Assembly: GCA_023665475.1 (NCBI GenBank)
Contig: JAMPEB010000012.1
Location: forward strand, 28,030 to 92,029
Direction of reading: 5' to 3'
Origin: Lachnoclostridium sp.
GTDB taxonomy: Bacteria > Bacillota > Clostridia > Lachnospirales > Lachnospiraceae
DNA length: 64,000 bases
Made by a program: the position numbers and the translations under genes. A model generated the notes under the pieces. The model was not told where the DNA came from and did not search any database. It was given only the letters and a program-made list of their open reading frames with translations. Positions 44,360 through 53,953 of the stretch are shown here, in pieces. Within the stretch, counting starts at the first letter, position 1. The number at the start of each line of letters is the position of its first letter.

Positions 44360-45235
44360 ATGCAGGGTAAGATTGTAAAGGGAATCGCCGGATTTTATTA
44401 TGTATGGGCGGATGCCCGAATTTATGAGTGTAAGGCAAAGGGCGTGTTTCGCAAGGACAAGAAAAAGCCTCTGGTGGGAGACGATGTAAAGCTGGATGTG
44501 CTGGATGCCAAAAAGGGATTGGGAAATATCACGGAGCTTCTGCCCAGACACAGCGAGCTTGTGCGTCCGGCAGTTGCAAATGTGGATCAGGCGCTGGTGA
44601 TTTTTGCCATCGTAAAACCCCGTCCCAATTTTAATCTGTTGGACAGATTTTTGGTTATGATGGGGCAGCAGAAGCTTCCCTGCATTATCTGCTTTAATAA
44701 GCTGGATATTGATGAAAAGGCGGATGCCCGCGCATATGAAGAAATTTACAAAAACTGCGGATGTAAGATCATTTGTGTCAGCGCAGTCGAAAAGAGCAAT
44801 ATAGAGGAGCTTAAGGATATGCTTCGGGGGAAGACCACCACAGTGGCGGGACCCAGCGGCGCCGGAAAATCTTCTTTGGTGAACTGCCTGAAAAACGACA
44901 TTGTTATGAAAACGGGGGATATCAGCGCAAAGATAGAAAGAGGGCGGCACACTACCAGACATTCGGAGCTGATTGCCATTGAACCCGACACCTATATTTT
45001 GGACACTCCGGGTTTCAGCGCCCTTTCTTTGTTTGACATGGAGAAAGAAGAATTGGCGGCATATTATCCCGAGTTTGCCGATTATGAGAAGTATTGTAAA
45101 TTTGGGGGATGCTCCCACATAAACGAACCTGTCTGCGGCATACGGGACGCCGTGGAGGAAGGCAGCATCAGCAGAATGCGCTATGATAATTATTGCCAGA
45201 TGTATGAGGAGTTGAAGGGACAGAGGAAATATTAG
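44360..45235 (+). CDS. rsgA: Ribosome small-subunit GTPase RsgA
   Basis: 291 residues. Circularly permuted GTPase acting in late 30S assembly. N-terminal OB fold; G4 NKLD (113-116) precedes G1 GPSGAGKS (164-171) and G3 DTPG (215-218). A C-terminal zinc knuckle has Cys246, Cys251, His253 and Cys259. It usually follows prkC, as here. The start at 44360 begins the OB fold; the TTG at 44336 is in frame but less likely. Confidence 0.96.
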   Translation: MQGKIVKGIAGFYYVWADARIYECKAKGVFRKDKKKPLVGDDVKLDVLDAKKGLGNITELLPRHSELVRPAVANVDQALVIFAIVKPRPNFNLLDRFLVMMGQQKLPCIICFNKLDIDEKADARAYEEIYKNCGCKIICVSAVEKSNIEELKDMLRGKTTTVAGPSGAGKSSLVNCLKNDIVMKTGDISAKIERGRHTTRHSELIAIEPDTYILDTPGFSALSLFDMEKEELAAYYPEFADYEKYCKFGGCSHINEPVCGIRDAVEEGSISRMRYDNYCQMYEELKGQRKY

Positions 45236-45300
45236 GCTGTAGTTATGTTTCGGACGGAAATGTAGCTATGGCTTTTTGTTTGCGGATAATTGTGTTTATT

Positions 45301-45329
45301 TTGATATTGGATTATAATCTTGATATAAA
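45301..45329 (+). promoter_or_regulatory. Candidate promoter for the nucleotidyltransferase gene
   Basis: TTGATA (45301-45306), exactly 17 bases, TATAAA (45324-45329). A weak hairpin, AAAAGGGAA (45340-45348) with TTCCCCTTTT (45375-45384), follows in the leader; it has one bulged base and no clear T-run beyond the arm. Confidence 0.55.
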
Positions 45330-45437
45330 ACCTATTGCGAAAAGGGAAGCTCATTTCAGAGAGTGGGTTGAAAATTCCCCTTTTATGTAAATGTTCAAAA
45401 AGAAGGAGTCATCTTATAGGAGAGTGAGGTTAAGAGA

Positions 45438-46475
45438 ATGCATATTGAACAGATTAAAGAAAAGCTGAAATCAAGCGAGTATGACTTTTTGAGAGAGAAT
45501 AAAAATTTAGGCAATCATATCATTCTCTTAACTCTTGGCGGAAGTCACGCTTATGGAATGGATAAAGAAAGTTCTGATTTAGATGTAAGGGGAATCGCTT
45601 TAAATTCAAAAGAAGAAGTATTATTGGCGACAGATTTCGAACAGATAGTAAATGTGGATACAGATACTACTGTTTATTCATTTAATAAAATGTTGGAATT
45701 ATTGTCAAAATGTAATCCTAATACGATTGAGGAGCTTGGGTGTATTCCGGAGCATTACTTGTATTTGTCTGATATCGGCAAAGAACTTTTGGAAAGAAGA
45801 AAAATGTTTTTGTCTAAGATTTGTGTCCATACTTTCGGAGGGTATGCCGGCAGCCAGCTTCGTAGGCTTGAAAATAAATCTGCCAGATTGGTAGGTCAGG
45901 CGCAGAACGAAGCATATATTTTGAAGAGTATCAATAATGCAAAATATGATTTCAAAAACAGATATTATCCGCATGATGAAAGTGATGTGAAATTATATAT
46001 TGATAAGGCTGTTCAGGAAGGATATGATAGTGAAATTTTTATGGATGTAAATTTACAACACTATCCTTTGAGGGACTGGGCCGGTATGTGGAATGAGATG
46101 AAAGCCATTGTCAGCAGCTATAACAAGATTGGCAAGCGCAATGAAAAAGCAATGAGCCATGATAAGTTAGGAAAGCATATGGCTCATTTAATCCGCTTAT
46201 ATATGATGTGTATTGATATTCTTGAAAAAGAAGAAATTGTCACATACAGAACTGAGGAACATGATCTTCTTATGAGTATCCGAAATGGGGAATATTTAGA
46301 TGCAAACAGGCAGCCGACTAATGCATTTTATGATTTGCTGAATGAATATGAAAAGAGATTTGAGTATGCAAAGAATAATACATCTCTGCCGGATGTACCG
46401 GATTATAAGAAAATCAATGAATTTAAGATGTATGTGAATGAGAGAATTGTGAAGGGAGAGATATCAGACCGCTAA
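45438..46475 (+). CDS. Predicted nucleotidyltransferase (YcgL/COG3541-like)
   Basis: 345 residues. The minimal nucleotidyltransferase signature is at residues 34-51: GGSHAYGMDKESSDLDVRG, with Gly-Ser then Asp47-Leu-Asp49 as metal ligands. The rest is helical, as in COG3541-type proteins of unknown substrate. Codon use is visibly AT-rich (AAA, GAA, ATA, TTA) compared with rsgA next door and resembles the RNA-repair gene at 60697, so transfer is likely. Homologues of this type are reported near RNA-ligase and kinase genes; a role in RNA end processing is inferred. Confidence 0.82.
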   Translation: MHIEQIKEKLKSSEYDFLRENKNLGNHIILLTLGGSHAYGMDKESSDLDVRGIALNSKEEVLLATDFEQIVNVDTDTTVYSFNKMLELLSKCNPNTIEELGCIPEHYLYLSDIGKELLERRKMFLSKICVHTFGGYAGSQLRRLENKSARLVGQAQNEAYILKSINNAKYDFKNRYYPHDESDVKLYIDKAVQEGYDSEIFMDVNLQHYPLRDWAGMWNEMKAIVSSYNKIGKRNEKAMSHDKLGKHMAHLIRLYMMCIDILEKEEIVTYRTEEHDLLMSIRNGEYLDANRQPTNAFYDLLNEYEKRFEYAKNNTSLPDVPDYKKINEFKMYVNERIVKGEISDR

Positions 46476-46572
46476 GAAAGACAAACAAATTTCTACGATT
46501 GTAGATTTCAGAAAAATAGTGAAGAAATAGTGAAATAATAGTGGAATATCAGAAGCAGAGGAGAAAAGACGG

Positions 46573-47025
46573 ATGAAGGAATATCAATTTTACGGCTGGG
46601 AACATGCCGATGTGCCTGCAGCAGCCGATGAATACAAGCAGATTCAAAACCCCAGACATTTATATGATTTGCTTTCGGAAATATGGTGTGCGGATACATG
46701 CGCGCCGAGAATGAGGGACAGTTGGACGAAGGAAAATAGGACATTGGGGCAGTGTTCCGTCACGGCATTCCTTGCGCAGGATATTTTTGGCGGGGATGTT
46801 TACGGAATATTGAGACCTGACGGAAATTATCATTGCTATAATGTGGTGGGGGATTGCGTATTTGATTTGACAAGCGAGCAGTTTGGGGCGGAGGAGCTTT
46901 CTTATGAGGGAAACCCTGTTCAGTCAAGAGAGGTTCATTTTGCAAAGGAAGAAAAGCTCCATAGGTATGAATATCTGAAAGAAGAACTGAAAAGTCAAAT
47001 TTACAGCAAAATTAACAGGATTTGA
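46573..47025 (+). CDS. YunG-like protein of unknown function
   Basis: 150 residues. SWTKENRTLGQCSVTAFLAQ and the following DIFGGDVYG, then HCYNVVGDCVFDLTSEQFG, resemble the YunG family. The conserved Cys (GQC), His (HCYN) and Asp (FDLT) suggest a papain-like arrangement, but activity is unproven. GAGGAGAAAAG precedes the ATG. No clear partner. Confidence 0.65.
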   Translation: MKEYQFYGWEHADVPAAADEYKQIQNPRHLYDLLSEIWCADTCAPRMRDSWTKENRTLGQCSVTAFLAQDIFGGDVYGILRPDGNYHCYNVVGDCVFDLTSEQFGAEELSYEGNPVQSREVHFAKEEKLHRYEYLKEELKSQIYSKINRI

Positions 47026-47131
47026 AGCAAAATTGACATAACGGCGGGAGAAAAAGTGTTATATAATAATTAGGTAAACCAAAAGAAGAGGGGTTATTTT
47101 TTGCTGCAAAATCCTGCTGGGAGGGATGCTT

Positions 47132-47833
47132 ATGCATATAGCGGTCTGCGATGATTGTAGGGAAGATGCCCTGTTCCTTAAGGCATTGTTGAAAGGGCAT
47201 GAGGTCAGTATATATTTCGATGCGGACAGTCTATTGACAGACATAGAAGGAAAAAGGATACAGTATGACCTGTATCTATTGGATATTTTCATAGAGGAAT
47301 CCATAAGCGGGATTGAACTGGCGGAGCGGCTGCGTAAGATACAGGAAGAAGCAGTCCTCTGTTTTGTTTCTACCAGCGATGATTTTTACCGTGAAGCATA
47401 TGACCTTTATGCGGTTCAATATCTGATTAAGCCCGTACAGAAAGAAAATCTGGACAAGCTGCTTGCAAAAGTACAAAAAATTTCTGACCGTGACAGTGAA
47501 AAAGCGCTGATTTACTCATGGTGGGGGAAAACGGGGATGATTCCCTACAGAAAAATCCGTTACATCAGCAGTAGAGGACACACCCTTTCGATTTATTGCA
47601 CCGATGGGAAGATACAGGAAAGCACAGGGAAGTTAAATGATTTGGAGCTTCAGGTGTGTGGGGATGATTTTATGCGCTGCCACCAGAGTTTTATTGTCAA
47701 TATGTATCAGGTTGAGGAGCTGCGGGGTACGGATCTGATGATTGCCGGAGAACTGATTCCGGTGTCCAGACGGTATTATCCGGAAATCAAAAAGCGGTAT
47801 CGGGAGATATTGTTTGAGGAGGTGGATGAATGA
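47132..47833 (+). CDS. LytTR-family response regulator
   Basis: 233 residues. Receiver domain 1-115: acidic pair Asp7-Asp8, phospho-acceptor Asp51 (LLDIF), Lys100 (YLIKP). LytTR DNA-binding domain about 130-233 (IRYISSRGHTLSIYCTDGK; FMRCHQSFIVNMYQV), the class used by AgrA and VirR. It overlaps the histidine kinase gene by 4 bases. The second ATG (47132) is chosen because GGGAGG abuts the first (47126). Confidence 0.93.
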   Translation: MHIAVCDDCREDALFLKALLKGHEVSIYFDADSLLTDIEGKRIQYDLYLLDIFIEESISGIELAERLRKIQEEAVLCFVSTSDDFYREAYDLYAVQYLIKPVQKENLDKLLAKVQKISDRDSEKALIYSWWGKTGMIPYRKIRYISSRGHTLSIYCTDGKIQESTGKLNDLELQVCGDDFMRCHQSFIVNMYQVEELRGTDLMIAGELIPVSRRYYPEIKKRYREILFEEVDE

Positions 47834-49140
47834 CGATACTCAGGGATTTATCCATGTTGTGGTCACTGTTCCACATCTTAATTCTTTTCATGCTGCTGTA
47901 CCGTTCCCGCTATCCCCGGAAGAAAACCATTTTGCTTACGGGAATCTGTATGGGACCGCTGATACTTCTGAATGTGGCGGGGCTTGTGCTGTACGGGGCG
48001 GAGCTTATGGGAAAGGTCTTTGTCCTGACCTGTACCCTGCCGAGTTTTTTCTTTTTCTGGTTTATGTCAAAGGATAAAAAAGGAAAATTTTTCTTTACCT
48101 TTTGTCTGGCGGATACGGTGGCGTTCTGGATTGTTGCCGTGACCAATATAGTGGATTTTTATCTGGGAGGGCAGCAGTATGTCCTGATGCTGCTGGGACG
48201 GCTTGTGCTGTTTCCGCTTGCGGAGTGGGCTGCAGCCCGTTATTTAAGAAAGCCGTACATGGAACTGCAGGAATCGGTGGCGAAGGGTTGGGGACTTTTT
48301 GCAGGCATGACGGCGCTTTATTATATCCTGCTTATCATCAGCTCTAATTTCCCTCTGGTGATAACCAGACGGCCGCAGGAGCTTCCGACATTTTTGCTGA
48401 TACTTCTGCTGATGCCCATGACTTATGCCACCATTTTCGCGGCAATGTACAGGCAGCTTCTGCTTTATAGGAAACAGCAGAGCGGACTTATCCTACAGGA
48501 GCAGAAAAATATGCTTTCCACACAGCTTGAGAACCAGCGGCAGATACGAAAAATGAAGCATGACATGAAAGGGCACATGATAACGCTTTCCGGTCTGCTT
48601 GCCGCGGGGCAGATGAAAGAGGCGCAGGAATATCTGAAAAGCATAGAGACTGAGATGAGTGTGCTGCCGGGGCAGTTCTGTGCCAATCCCTACCTGAATG
48701 CCGTACTTACACAGTATGCCGGAAAAATGGATAAATTAGGCGTCAAATACAGTATCAACATACAGGTTGGGGACGAACCGCTGCCTTACATGGAACTTTG
48801 CCAGATACTTTCCAACGGATTGGAAAATGCCTGTGATGCCTTGCAGGGACTTCCGGTAGAGAGGCGGCAGGCTTCCGTACAGATGAAGTACAACCGGAAT
48901 TATCTTCTGATACGAATCCGAAACTGCTGCAGGGAGGATTTGCATGTGGAGAATGGAACCATACCCGCCACGGACAAGGAGGGGCATGACCACGGTTTCG
49001 GGCTTTCCACGGTGCAGGAGGCAGCGGGGAGGCTGGACGGAGAGATGTTCTGTTATACGGAAAACGGATGTTTTATATTGAATGTGATGATATCATGCCA
49101 TTCCTTTTCAAAAGAAGGATATGGAAAAACAGAGGAATGA
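47830..49140 (+). CDS. AgrC-like sensor histidine kinase (GHKL)
   Basis: 436 residues. About six N-terminal transmembrane helices to residue 215, then a dimerisation helix with the phospho-His in KMKHDMKGHM, N-box QILSNGLENACDAL, and ATP lid GHDHGFGLSTVQEAAG. No PAS or HAMP domain. This architecture senses peptides or membrane signals and phosphorylates LytTR regulators. ATGA overlap with the regulator; the surface-protein gene starts 34 bases after it, so that is the likely target or at least a co-transcribed neighbour. Confidence 0.9.
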   Translation: MTILRDLSMLWSLFHILILFMLLYRSRYPRKKTILLTGICMGPLILLNVAGLVLYGAELMGKVFVLTCTLPSFFFFWFMSKDKKGKFFFTFCLADTVAFWIVAVTNIVDFYLGGQQYVLMLLGRLVLFPLAEWAAARYLRKPYMELQESVAKGWGLFAGMTALYYILLIISSNFPLVITRRPQELPTFLLILLLMPMTYATIFAAMYRQLLLYRKQQSGLILQEQKNMLSTQLENQRQIRKMKHDMKGHMITLSGLLAAGQMKEAQEYLKSIETEMSVLPGQFCANPYLNAVLTQYAGKMDKLGVKYSINIQVGDEPLPYMELCQILSNGLENACDALQGLPVERRQASVQMKYNRNYLLIRIRNCCREDLHVENGTIPATDKEGHDHGFGLSTVQEAAGRLDGEMFCYTENGCFILNVMISCHSFSKEGYGKTEE

Positions 49141-49174
49141 ACACAAAAGAATGTGCGAATGGAGGAGTTATGCT

Positions 49175-52100
49175 ATGAAAAAAAGGAATTTTTGGAGAGA
49201 AGTGACGGCGGTACTGCTTTCCGCGGCACTGGCTGCGGAAATGACTTGCGGGGGGGTAAGGACTGCGTATGCGCAGGAGGAAACGGAAATCATAAATGCC
49301 CGGATGCAGGATGCTGAAATGCAGGAGACTGTCAGCGGAAATGCGGCCGGGCTGATTGGCGAAGCGGCAGAGAGCGAATTGACGGAAACATTATCGGCGG
49401 AAGCGTTTGCCGATGCAGCAGCATTGTCGGCATCCGACGGTACGACAGGAGATAGCAGCGCAGCATCAAGAAGCGCAGCGGGCAGTGAAACATGGACTGA
49501 TGGGAAGCAGATTGCCTCCAAAACCATTAACGGCGGAACGGAGTCGGAGCCGGTGGTTATTACGGTAAGCGGAACGGTACAGGTAAGTGAAACCATTACG
49601 ATATCTTCGGGATATGTGAAATTTACCGGAGGCGGAAGCCTGCAATGGGCGAGCGGACCCCGTAATGCCATTGTGGTTGCGGAGGGCGCAAATGTTGTCT
49701 TTGAAAATATAACACTTGATGGAAATGACAAGAGTTTTACATATTCAGCGCTGTTGATTCAGGGAACGGCGGCATTTCATACAGATACAACGGTTAAAAA
49801 CTTTACATCTAACGGACGCAGTGGTTCGGGGGCTGGGTATAAAGGCGTGATTGCGGTTTATGGCAAAGGGGTTTTGAATCTTTATGATGGAGCTGTGATT
49901 ATGGGAAACAACAGCAAAAGCGGAGGCACCATCTCCATATATCAATATGATGACGGAAACTATACAAACCCTTCTACGGCAACCGTCAATATGTATGGAG
50001 GAACCATTCAGGGAAACACATTGAACAGTACAAATGCTAATATGGGGGTTATCTGGAACTGGTGCGGCAATCTGAATATCAGCGGCGGTGCGGTAACGGC
50101 GGAGGGAAATGAGTATGCCGTTCATACACAGGGAAACAAAGATTATAATGCAGCCACCACCATTTCCGGCGGAACATTTACAGGAAGTAAGATCGGTGCT
50201 GTCTGTGCGGGAAAAGATTCCGGCAATAAAAGCGATATTACCATTACAGGCGGGATTTTCACGGGAAAAGTGGCGGCAACCGTCAATTACGGAACGATTA
50301 ATATCAGCGGCGGCATATATAACGGAACAGATTATGCATTAAGCAACCTGGGAAGCGGAACGCTTACCGTGCAAGGCGGCGAGTTTTTGGGAGGCAGCAA
50401 AGCTTACAGCGGAGAAATCGTCACACAGACAGATAAAGTAGTTGTGGGAGAAAGCAAGGATGTAGCAGCAAATTGGGATAAACAGACATCACTGAACGGT
50501 TACCGGTATGTGATGATTGGAGAGATTGATGGAGATGGCAAAAATCAGGACACGGGCGGAGCTGCGCCTGCGGAACAGCATATTCACGCTGTTTCCGTTG
50601 ACTGTTCCCAATCATCGGGAACGCAGGAGGCATTCAGCGTATTAGGCTCCGGTGGTAAATTATCCGAAAGCGGCGTGTTGTCCGGCAGCTATTATTTGGA
50701 TGCTGATATGGATTTGGAAAAAAGGATTGTCATTCGCAATGGTGAGACTGTCAATCTTTGCCTCAACGGTCATAAGCTGACCTATACCGGTTCGGAAGAG
50801 AATGCCATTGCGGTGGAACAGGGCGGAACGCTGAATCTTTGCGATTGCAACGGTTCTAACGGTTCCCACACATTTGAGAGTCCTGCGACAGAGGAAAGTG
50901 TTACCCTTGCGGGCGGCATGATTACCAGAAGCAGTAAGGTGGATGCGGTAGGAAGCGGAATCCGTGTGTACGGAATCATGAATATGTATGGAGGTTTTGT
51001 TGCGGGCATCAGCGATACCGGAAAGGAACAGGGCATCAGTAACAGCCACGGCGCTGTCCGTGTGGACGGTACTTTTCATATGTACAGCGGAGCGATTACC
51101 CATAACCGTTCCGGCTGCGGAGGGGGAGTCAATGTATGCAGTAGCGCTGCGAGTGATGCATTATTTTATCTCCATGACGGCAGCGTGTCCTATAACTATG
51201 CCGATTTTGATGACGGCGGCGGAATCTGTTTGAATAACCGCTGCAGATTTGAGATGGCGGGCGGTGAAATCATAGGAAACCGCGCAAAATCGGGCGGCGG
51301 CGGAATACAATGTTACGGACCGGGTGACAGTGCGGATTATGTACGCCTTACCGGCGGCATCATTGCCGAAAATACAACCGGCGGGGAAACGGGCGGCGGT
51401 ATTAAGACCCGTGATGATAGCGATTGCGATGTCAATCGTCAGCTCAGCATCGGAGGTAATGCTCGGATTACAGGAAATACAAACAAAAACGGCGCGGAGA
51501 ACAATTTATATCTGGGCATTGGAAAGACCATACAGGTGCAAAACGGATTTCATGGAACGGTTGGCGTGACAACGGAAAGCCTTCCGACAGAAGGGGCGCC
51601 CATAAACATTACTGGTACAAATACAGGGGATTACAGTGAAAATTTCAAAAGTGATAATGCGGCATATAAAATTGTGAACAACAATAATGTGCTGCAGCTT
51701 GCGCTGCCGGATACCACCCCGCCGACAGGAGCCGTTAAAATAGATACCGATTCGTGGACAAGCTTTCTGCATACGATTACTTTCGGAGTGTTTTTCGGAG
51801 AAACGAAGACGGTAACGATTGAGGCGGCAGATGAGGCTTCCGGCGTGGACAAGGTATTTTATTATATTTCGGATGGTGGGCTGTCTGAGGCAGAAATAAA
51901 GGCGCTGGAAGAAAGTAAATGGATAGAAGGAAGCTCCTTTACCATAAGCCCGGACAGAAAATATGTCATTTATGCCAAGATTACGGATAAAGAGGGAAAT
52001 GCAGCCTATCTTTCTTCAGACGGTCTGGTATTGGATGCTACGGATCCGGAAATCAGCGGCATTGCGGATGGGGAAACCTACCGTACGCCGCCCACAGTAA

Positions 52101-53860
52101 GAGTAACGGATGAAAACCTGAAATCCGTGAAAGTAGACGATAGGGAAGTTTCCCTGACGGACAATCAATTTATATTGGAAGCAGCCGAAGGACAGCAGAC
52201 GGTTGCTGCCACCGACGAGGCAGGGAACACCGCTGCGGTTACGGTAACTGTGAAAACAGAGGCGGAGAATGTAGCGGATGCCCGGGAGATAGTGCAGGAA
52301 GTTTTAGCAGGCATTACGGCATCCAATGAAACAATAAAACAGGACATCCAGAACGCAATTGATGCGGCGCTGAGGGAAGCAGGACTTGATAATGAGGAAA
52401 TCAGCGATATGACGGTAACGGTGGAGGGCTTCACCAAGACGGAGGCAACCGGGAGCGCAGTGGGAAGCATCCGGGGAAGCGTTTCTATCCAGTGCGGAAG
52501 CGAGACGGACAGCGTGGAAATCAATAAGCCCATAGCCAAGCTGCCGCAGACGGAAACCGATAAGGTGGAAGCGGCAAAAGCGGTGGTAGAAGAAGCGGTA
52601 GCCAAAATCACGGCAACGAATGGAAGCACGAAGCAGGATATCCAGAATGCAGTCGATGAAGCGTTAAGCAAAGCAGGAATAGCCGGTGTGACGGCAGCAG
52701 TGGAGGGCTTCACCAAGACGGAGGCGACTAGCAGCGCAGCAGGAAGCATCCGGGGAAGCGTTTCCATCCAGTGCGGAAGCGAGACGGACAGCGTGGAAAT
52801 CAACAAGCCCATAGCCAAGCTGCCGCAGACGGAGGCTGGGAAGGTGGATATGGATGTGCAGGAGGGGATTAAGGCTCCTGTCACGCAGATAACAACCTCC
52901 GCAGAGGAGCTTCAGGGCATGCTTCTGACAGAGGAAGAAAACAGGCAGGTGCAGAGCGGAACCAATATCAGAATTGTTCTGGAGGTGCAGGATGCCGAAA
53001 ATACTGTGAGTGACGGGGATAAAGCGGAGATAGAAAAAGCTTTAAATTCTTATGAGGTAGGACAATATCTTAATATTGACCTGTATAAAATAGTGGGGGA
53101 AACCCGCACGGATATCACCGAGACGGCGCAGAACATAAAAATTATCATTACTGTGCCGGACAGCTTAAAGAATGGCGACAGCAGCAATACAAGGAGCTTT
53201 GCCGTAATCCGTGTACATAATGGGCAGGCGGAAGTTCTGGCTGATTTAGACAGCGCTCCGGATTCCATTACCATAGAGACGAACCGCTTCTCCACTTACG
53301 CAGTTGTTTATAAAGATGCAGCAGACAGCGGCAATAACGATAATAATAGCGGAAATGATAGCAGCGACAGTGATCAGGGAAATGACAGCAATGGTGACAA
53401 GGACAGCAGCGGCGATAATGACAGCAGCGGCGACAAGGACAGCAGCGGCGACAATGACAGCGGCAGCAGCAATGACAGCGACAATAGCAACAACAGCAAT
53501 ACCAATAATGATAATGATGATGACAATGACGATGGTAGCAATGACAGTAATTCTGGCAGTATCGGCAATCCGAATAAAAAGGATGATGAGCCTAAGACGG
53601 GGTACAGTACATCATTAGAGTTGTGTGCTACACTTGCCATGATTACCGGATTTGCGTATCTGCTCTTGTATTTTTCAGACCGCAGGAGAGGAATGACGGA
53701 AGAAACCAAGAAAGAGCTTGTTTCGATGCTTGCGGCTTGGGGAAGACGGGGCGGAAAGCTGAGAAAATACCTTGCTCTTGCAGCTATTTTCCTGTTGCTG
53801 GTATACTATCACGGCATTGGTAAAAAATCTTCCGCTCTGTGTAGTGTTATAGCGGAGTGA
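49175..53860 (+). CDS. Large secreted surface protein with beta-helix repeats and LPXTG-like C-terminus
   Basis: 1561 residues. Signal peptide ending AYA/QEE. Residues about 130-850 are Gly/Asn/Thr-rich with many NISGG, MYGG and GGTF turns, typical of a right-handed beta-helix (pectin-lyase-like) adhesin. An Ig-like domain follows (PPTGAVKIDTDSW). Two tandem repeats of about 100 residues follow, near-identical in FTKTEAT and GSIRGSVSIQCGSETDS. Next come a threonine/valine region and a Ser/Asp/Asn-rich stalk. The end has EPKTGYSTS, a hydrophobic helix, basic residues, then unexpectedly a second hydrophobic helix (LALAAIFLLLVYY). Start at 49175 with GGAGG. Confidence 0.88.
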   Translation: MKKRNFWREVTAVLLSAALAAEMTCGGVRTAYAQEETEIINARMQDAEMQETVSGNAAGLIGEAAESELTETLSAEAFADAAALSASDGTTGDSSAASRSAAGSETWTDGKQIASKTINGGTESEPVVITVSGTVQVSETITISSGYVKFTGGGSLQWASGPRNAIVVAEGANVVFENITLDGNDKSFTYSALLIQGTAAFHTDTTVKNFTSNGRSGSGAGYKGVIAVYGKGVLNLYDGAVIMGNNSKSGGTISIYQYDDGNYTNPSTATVNMYGGTIQGNTLNSTNANMGVIWNWCGNLNISGGAVTAEGNEYAVHTQGNKDYNAATTISGGTFTGSKIGAVCAGKDSGNKSDITITGGIFTGKVAATVNYGTINISGGIYNGTDYALSNLGSGTLTVQGGEFLGGSKAYSGEIVTQTDKVVVGESKDVAANWDKQTSLNGYRYVMIGEIDGDGKNQDTGGAAPAEQHIHAVSVDCSQSSGTQEAFSVLGSGGKLSESGVLSGSYYLDADMDLEKRIVIRNGETVNLCLNGHKLTYTGSEENAIAVEQGGTLNLCDCNGSNGSHTFESPATEESVTLAGGMITRSSKVDAVGSGIRVYGIMNMYGGFVAGISDTGKEQGISNSHGAVRVDGTFHMYSGAITHNRSGCGGGVNVCSSAASDALFYLHDGSVSYNYADFDDGGGICLNNRCRFEMAGGEIIGNRAKSGGGGIQCYGPGDSADYVRLTGGIIAENTTGGETGGGIKTRDDSDCDVNRQLSIGGNARITGNTNKNGAENNLYLGIGKTIQVQNGFHGTVGVTTESLPTEGAPINITGTNTGDYSENFKSDNAAYKIVNNNNVLQLALPDTTPPTGAVKIDTDSWTSFLHTITFGVFFGETKTVTIEAADEASGVDKVFYYISDGGLSEAEIKALEESKWIEGSSFTISPDRKYVIYAKITDKEGNAAYLSSDGLVLDATDPEISGIADGETYRTPPTVRVTDENLKSVKVDDREVSLTDNQFILEAAEGQQTVAATDEAGNTAAVTVTVKTEAENVADAREIVQEVLAGITASNETIKQDIQNAIDAALREAGLDNEEISDMTVTVEGFTKTEATGSAVGSIRGSVSIQCGSETDSVEINKPIAKLPQTETDKVEAAKAVVEEAVAKITATNGSTKQDIQNAVDEALSKAGIAGVTAAVEGFTKTEATSSAAGSIRGSVSIQCGSETDSVEINKPIAKLPQTEAGKVDMDVQEGIKAPVTQITTSAEELQGMLLTEEENRQVQSGTNIRIVLEVQDAENTVSDGDKAEIEKALNSYEVGQYLNIDLYKIVGETRTDITETAQNIKIIITVPDSLKNGDSSNTRSFAVIRVHNGQAEVLADLDSAPDSITIETNRFSTYAVVYKDAADSGNNDNNSGNDSSDSDQGNDSNGDKDSSGDNDSSGDKDSSGDNDSGSSNDSDNSNNSNTNNDNDDDNDDGSNDSNSGSIGNPNKKDDEPKTGYSTSLELCATLAMITGFAYLLLYFSDRRRGMTEETKKELVSMLAAWGRRGGKLRKYLALAAIFLLLVYYHGIGKKSSALCSVIAE

Positions 53861-53953
53861 TAAGCATTTTTGCCTGCACAATCAAGTATAATAAAATGCG
53901 GATAGGAAGGAGCTGGAAGTAAAATAACAGCCGACAAGGAGGTTTGCATAATT

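Noticed and set aside
47033..47067. TTGACA and TATAAT upstream of the LytTR regulator
   Set aside because: The spacing is 23 bases, too long for a standard promoter; a TTATAT alternative gives 20. Not called, though a promoter is likely nearby.
53330..53570. Dense tandem repeats of GACAGC and GGCGAC
   Set aside because: They encode the Ser/Asp/Asn stalk of the surface protein; long open frames on the other strand and frames here are compositional artefacts.
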